Positions 7,644 to 8,797 of a DNA stretch of 8,797 nt are shown one piece after another. The stretch's first letter is position 1. Each line of letters begins with the position of its first letter. The notes under the pieces were generated by a model. The model was not told the DNA's origin. It made no database searches and saw only the letters and a list, made by a program, of their open reading frames with translations. The translations under genes and the position numbers were made by a program. Source of the DNA: Chloroflexota bacterium (lineage in GTDB: Bacteria; Chloroflexota; Limnocylindria; Limnocylindrales; CSP1-4); the NCBI GenBank assembly GCA_025355255.1, contig JANYAA010000061.1, forward strand, positions 1 through 8,797. Reading direction: 5' to 3'.

Positions 7644-8398
7644 TGATCAAGATCAAGAACATTTCCAAATCATTCAACGGCAAGGCTGTCATTCAGGAGA
7701 TCTCTGGCGAGTTTGACAAAGGGAAAACTAACCTCATCATCGGATCCAGTGGCACGGGCAAGAGCGTACTCCTTAAATGCATTGTTGGATTAATCACCCC
7801 AAATGAAGGCAACGTGTTCTACGATCTCCGGAACTTCACCGAAGCCGACAAAGAACTGAAGTCGGAAATAAGGCGGGAGATTGGAATGCTGTTTCAGGGT
7901 GGCGCATTATTTGATTCTAAGAATGTAGAACACAACGTCATGTTCCCCCTCGACATTCTGACCAAAATGCATCCTGATGAAAAGCTGGACCGCGTAAATT
8001 TCTGTCTCCAACGAGTAGGCCTGGAAAATGTAAACAAAAAAATGCCCTCCGAGATTTCCGGAGGGATGAAAAAGCGTGTAGGAATTGCGAGGGCAATCGT
8101 CAATAATCCCAACTACCTTTTCTGCGATGAGCCGAACTCCGGCCTGGATCCCCAAACCTCCATCCTCATCGACGACCTGATTGGCGAGATCACTCACGAA
8201 TTTGATATCACCACCATCGTAGTAACACACGATATGAATTCAGTGATGGGTATTGGTGAAAAGATCTTGTTCCTTTACAAAGGAAGAAAGCTATGGGAAG
8301 GTTCCAACACAGACATTGTTCATTCAGGTTTATCTGAACTCGATGACTTCGTATTCTCCAACAAAGTAATGCAGGGTTTAAAAGGGAAACCTCAATAG
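7643..8398 (+). CDS. mlaF: MlaF-type ABC transporter ATP-binding protein
   Basis: This 251-residue nucleotide-binding subunit powers the MlaE permease from the cytoplasmic face. Walker A is GSSGTGKS at 34-41. The Q-loop region is FQGGALFDS at 84-92, a hallmark of the MlaF subgroup. The ABC signature is ISGGM at 138-142, Walker B is YLFCDEP at 158-164 with Glu163 as the catalytic base, and the H-loop is THD with His196. All parts needed for ATP hydrolysis are present. The start overlaps the mlaE stop by one base. No mlaD/MCE gene follows: the next gene, 2 nt away, is on the other strand. The substrate-binding partner must therefore be encoded elsewhere in that genome. Confidence 0.94.
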   Translation: MIKIKNISKSFNGKAVIQEISGEFDKGKTNLIIGSSGTGKSVLLKCIVGLITPNEGNVFYDLRNFTEADKELKSEIRREIGMLFQGGALFDSKNVEHNVMFPLDILTKMHPDEKLDRVNFCLQRVGLENVNKKMPSEISGGMKKRVGIARAIVNNPNYLFCDEPNSGLDPQTSILIDDLIGEITHEFDITTIVVTHDMNSVMGIGEKILFLYKGRKLWEGSNTDIVHSGLSELDDFVFSNKVMQGLKGKPQ

Positions 8399-8400
8399 CT

Positions 8401-8796
8401 TCACTCATACCGCAGCGAATGGGCAGGATTTCTTGAAGACACTTTTAACGAGTGATAGGTGACCGTCAATATGGATACAGTCATACAGGCGGCCGCTGCA
8501 ATCACCAGTGATTCCCAACCCACCTGTATATGGAACGCATAGTTGCCCAACCATTCATTCATGGCATACCACCCTATCGGACATCCAACAAACGCTGCAA
8601 TCAATACAAGGAAGGCAAACTCCTTACCCAGCAACCCCACCAAACCGGGCATGGTCGCTCCAAGAACTTTCCTGATGCCGAGTTCCTTCGTCCTTCGCTC
8701 TGCGGAGAAAGCAGATAGCCCAAACAAACCCAGGCACGATATAAAGATTGACAGGAGCGCAAGGGCATTAAATAACTTGCCTCGTTGCCCTTCGGC
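8401..8796 (-). CDS. FtsX/MacB-family ABC transporter permease, C-terminal part (runs off right edge)
   Basis: The last 131 codons of a FtsX-like permease are visible; the frame stays open to the window edge, so the start lies outside. Three hydrophobic segments occur: one just before the motif around SAERRTKELGIRKVLGA, a second beginning FAFLVLIAAFVG, and a third beginning SLVIAAAACMTV. The RTKELGIRKVLGA stretch and the C-terminal NPAHSLRYE (NPxxSLRxE) are typical of the roughly 780-800-residue permeases with MacB-like periplasmic domains that Bacteroidota carry in many copies, often tied to peptide or antimicrobial efflux. Its stop lies 2 nt from the mlaF stop on the opposite strand, leaving no space for a terminator. 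The TTG at 8725-8727 is not a true start, as the conserved sequence continues upstream. Confidence 0.9.
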   Translation of the reverse strand, partial: AEGQRGKLFNALALLSIFISCLGLFGLSAFSAERRTKELGIRKVLGATMPGLVGLLGKEFAFLVLIAAFVGCPIGWYAMNEWLGNYAFHIQVGWESLVIAAAACMTVSILTVTYHSLKVSSRNPAHSLRYE

Positions 8797-8797
8797 C

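Overview
The window looks like two unrelated pieces of bacterial DNA joined near position 6,550-6,570. Positions 1 to about 6,565 are strongly GC-rich, with coding bias toward G/C third positions. The rest, to 8,797, is visibly more AT-rich with different codon use. The GC-rich part would suit a Chloroflexota- or Actinomycetota-like organism; base composition, two candidate leaderless promoters and protein style support this, but I cannot place it more firmly. The AT-rich part looks like Bacteroidota, because of its SDR, Mla-type transporter genes and a MacB/FtsX-family permease with a typical Bacteroidota C-terminus.

GC-rich part. Reading leftward on the minus strand are a C-terminal piece of S-adenosylhomocysteine hydrolase (ahcY), an S9-family serine peptidase 8 nt after it, then metK (S-adenosylmethionine synthase), manC (mannose-1-phosphate guanylyltransferase) and the start of a phosphoglucomutase/phosphomannomutase that overlaps manC by 4 nt and runs off the left edge. 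Kynureninase (kynU) is on the plus strand, divergent from metK and convergent with the peptidase; kynU and the peptidase share a CTAG in which both TAG stops lie. metK and ahcY make SAM and clear SAH, so the methyl cycle is represented on both sides of kynU and the peptidase. manC and the sugar-phosphate mutase form a GDP-mannose precursor pair.

AT-rich part. An N-terminal SDR piece (minus) diverges from mlaE-mlaF (plus), the permease and ATPase of a phospholipid-trafficking ABC importer/exporter. These two overlap by one base. The C-terminal 131 codons of an FtsX/MacB-type permease converge on mlaF with a 2-nt gap and run off the right edge.

The join falls inside one open frame (6034-6870), which reads as an SDR fused to adenosylhomocysteinase. 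Neither half keeps its catalytic apparatus, composition changes at the same point, and both families plausibly share a short ALEAMM-like stretch there. I read it as a chimeric contig (assembly or amplification artefact), not a new fusion enzyme. Outside this junction the genes are ordinary housekeeping and metabolic genes; I see no tRNA, rRNA, CRISPR, insertion sequence or convincing intrinsic terminator. No gene-free stretch exceeds about 110 nt.
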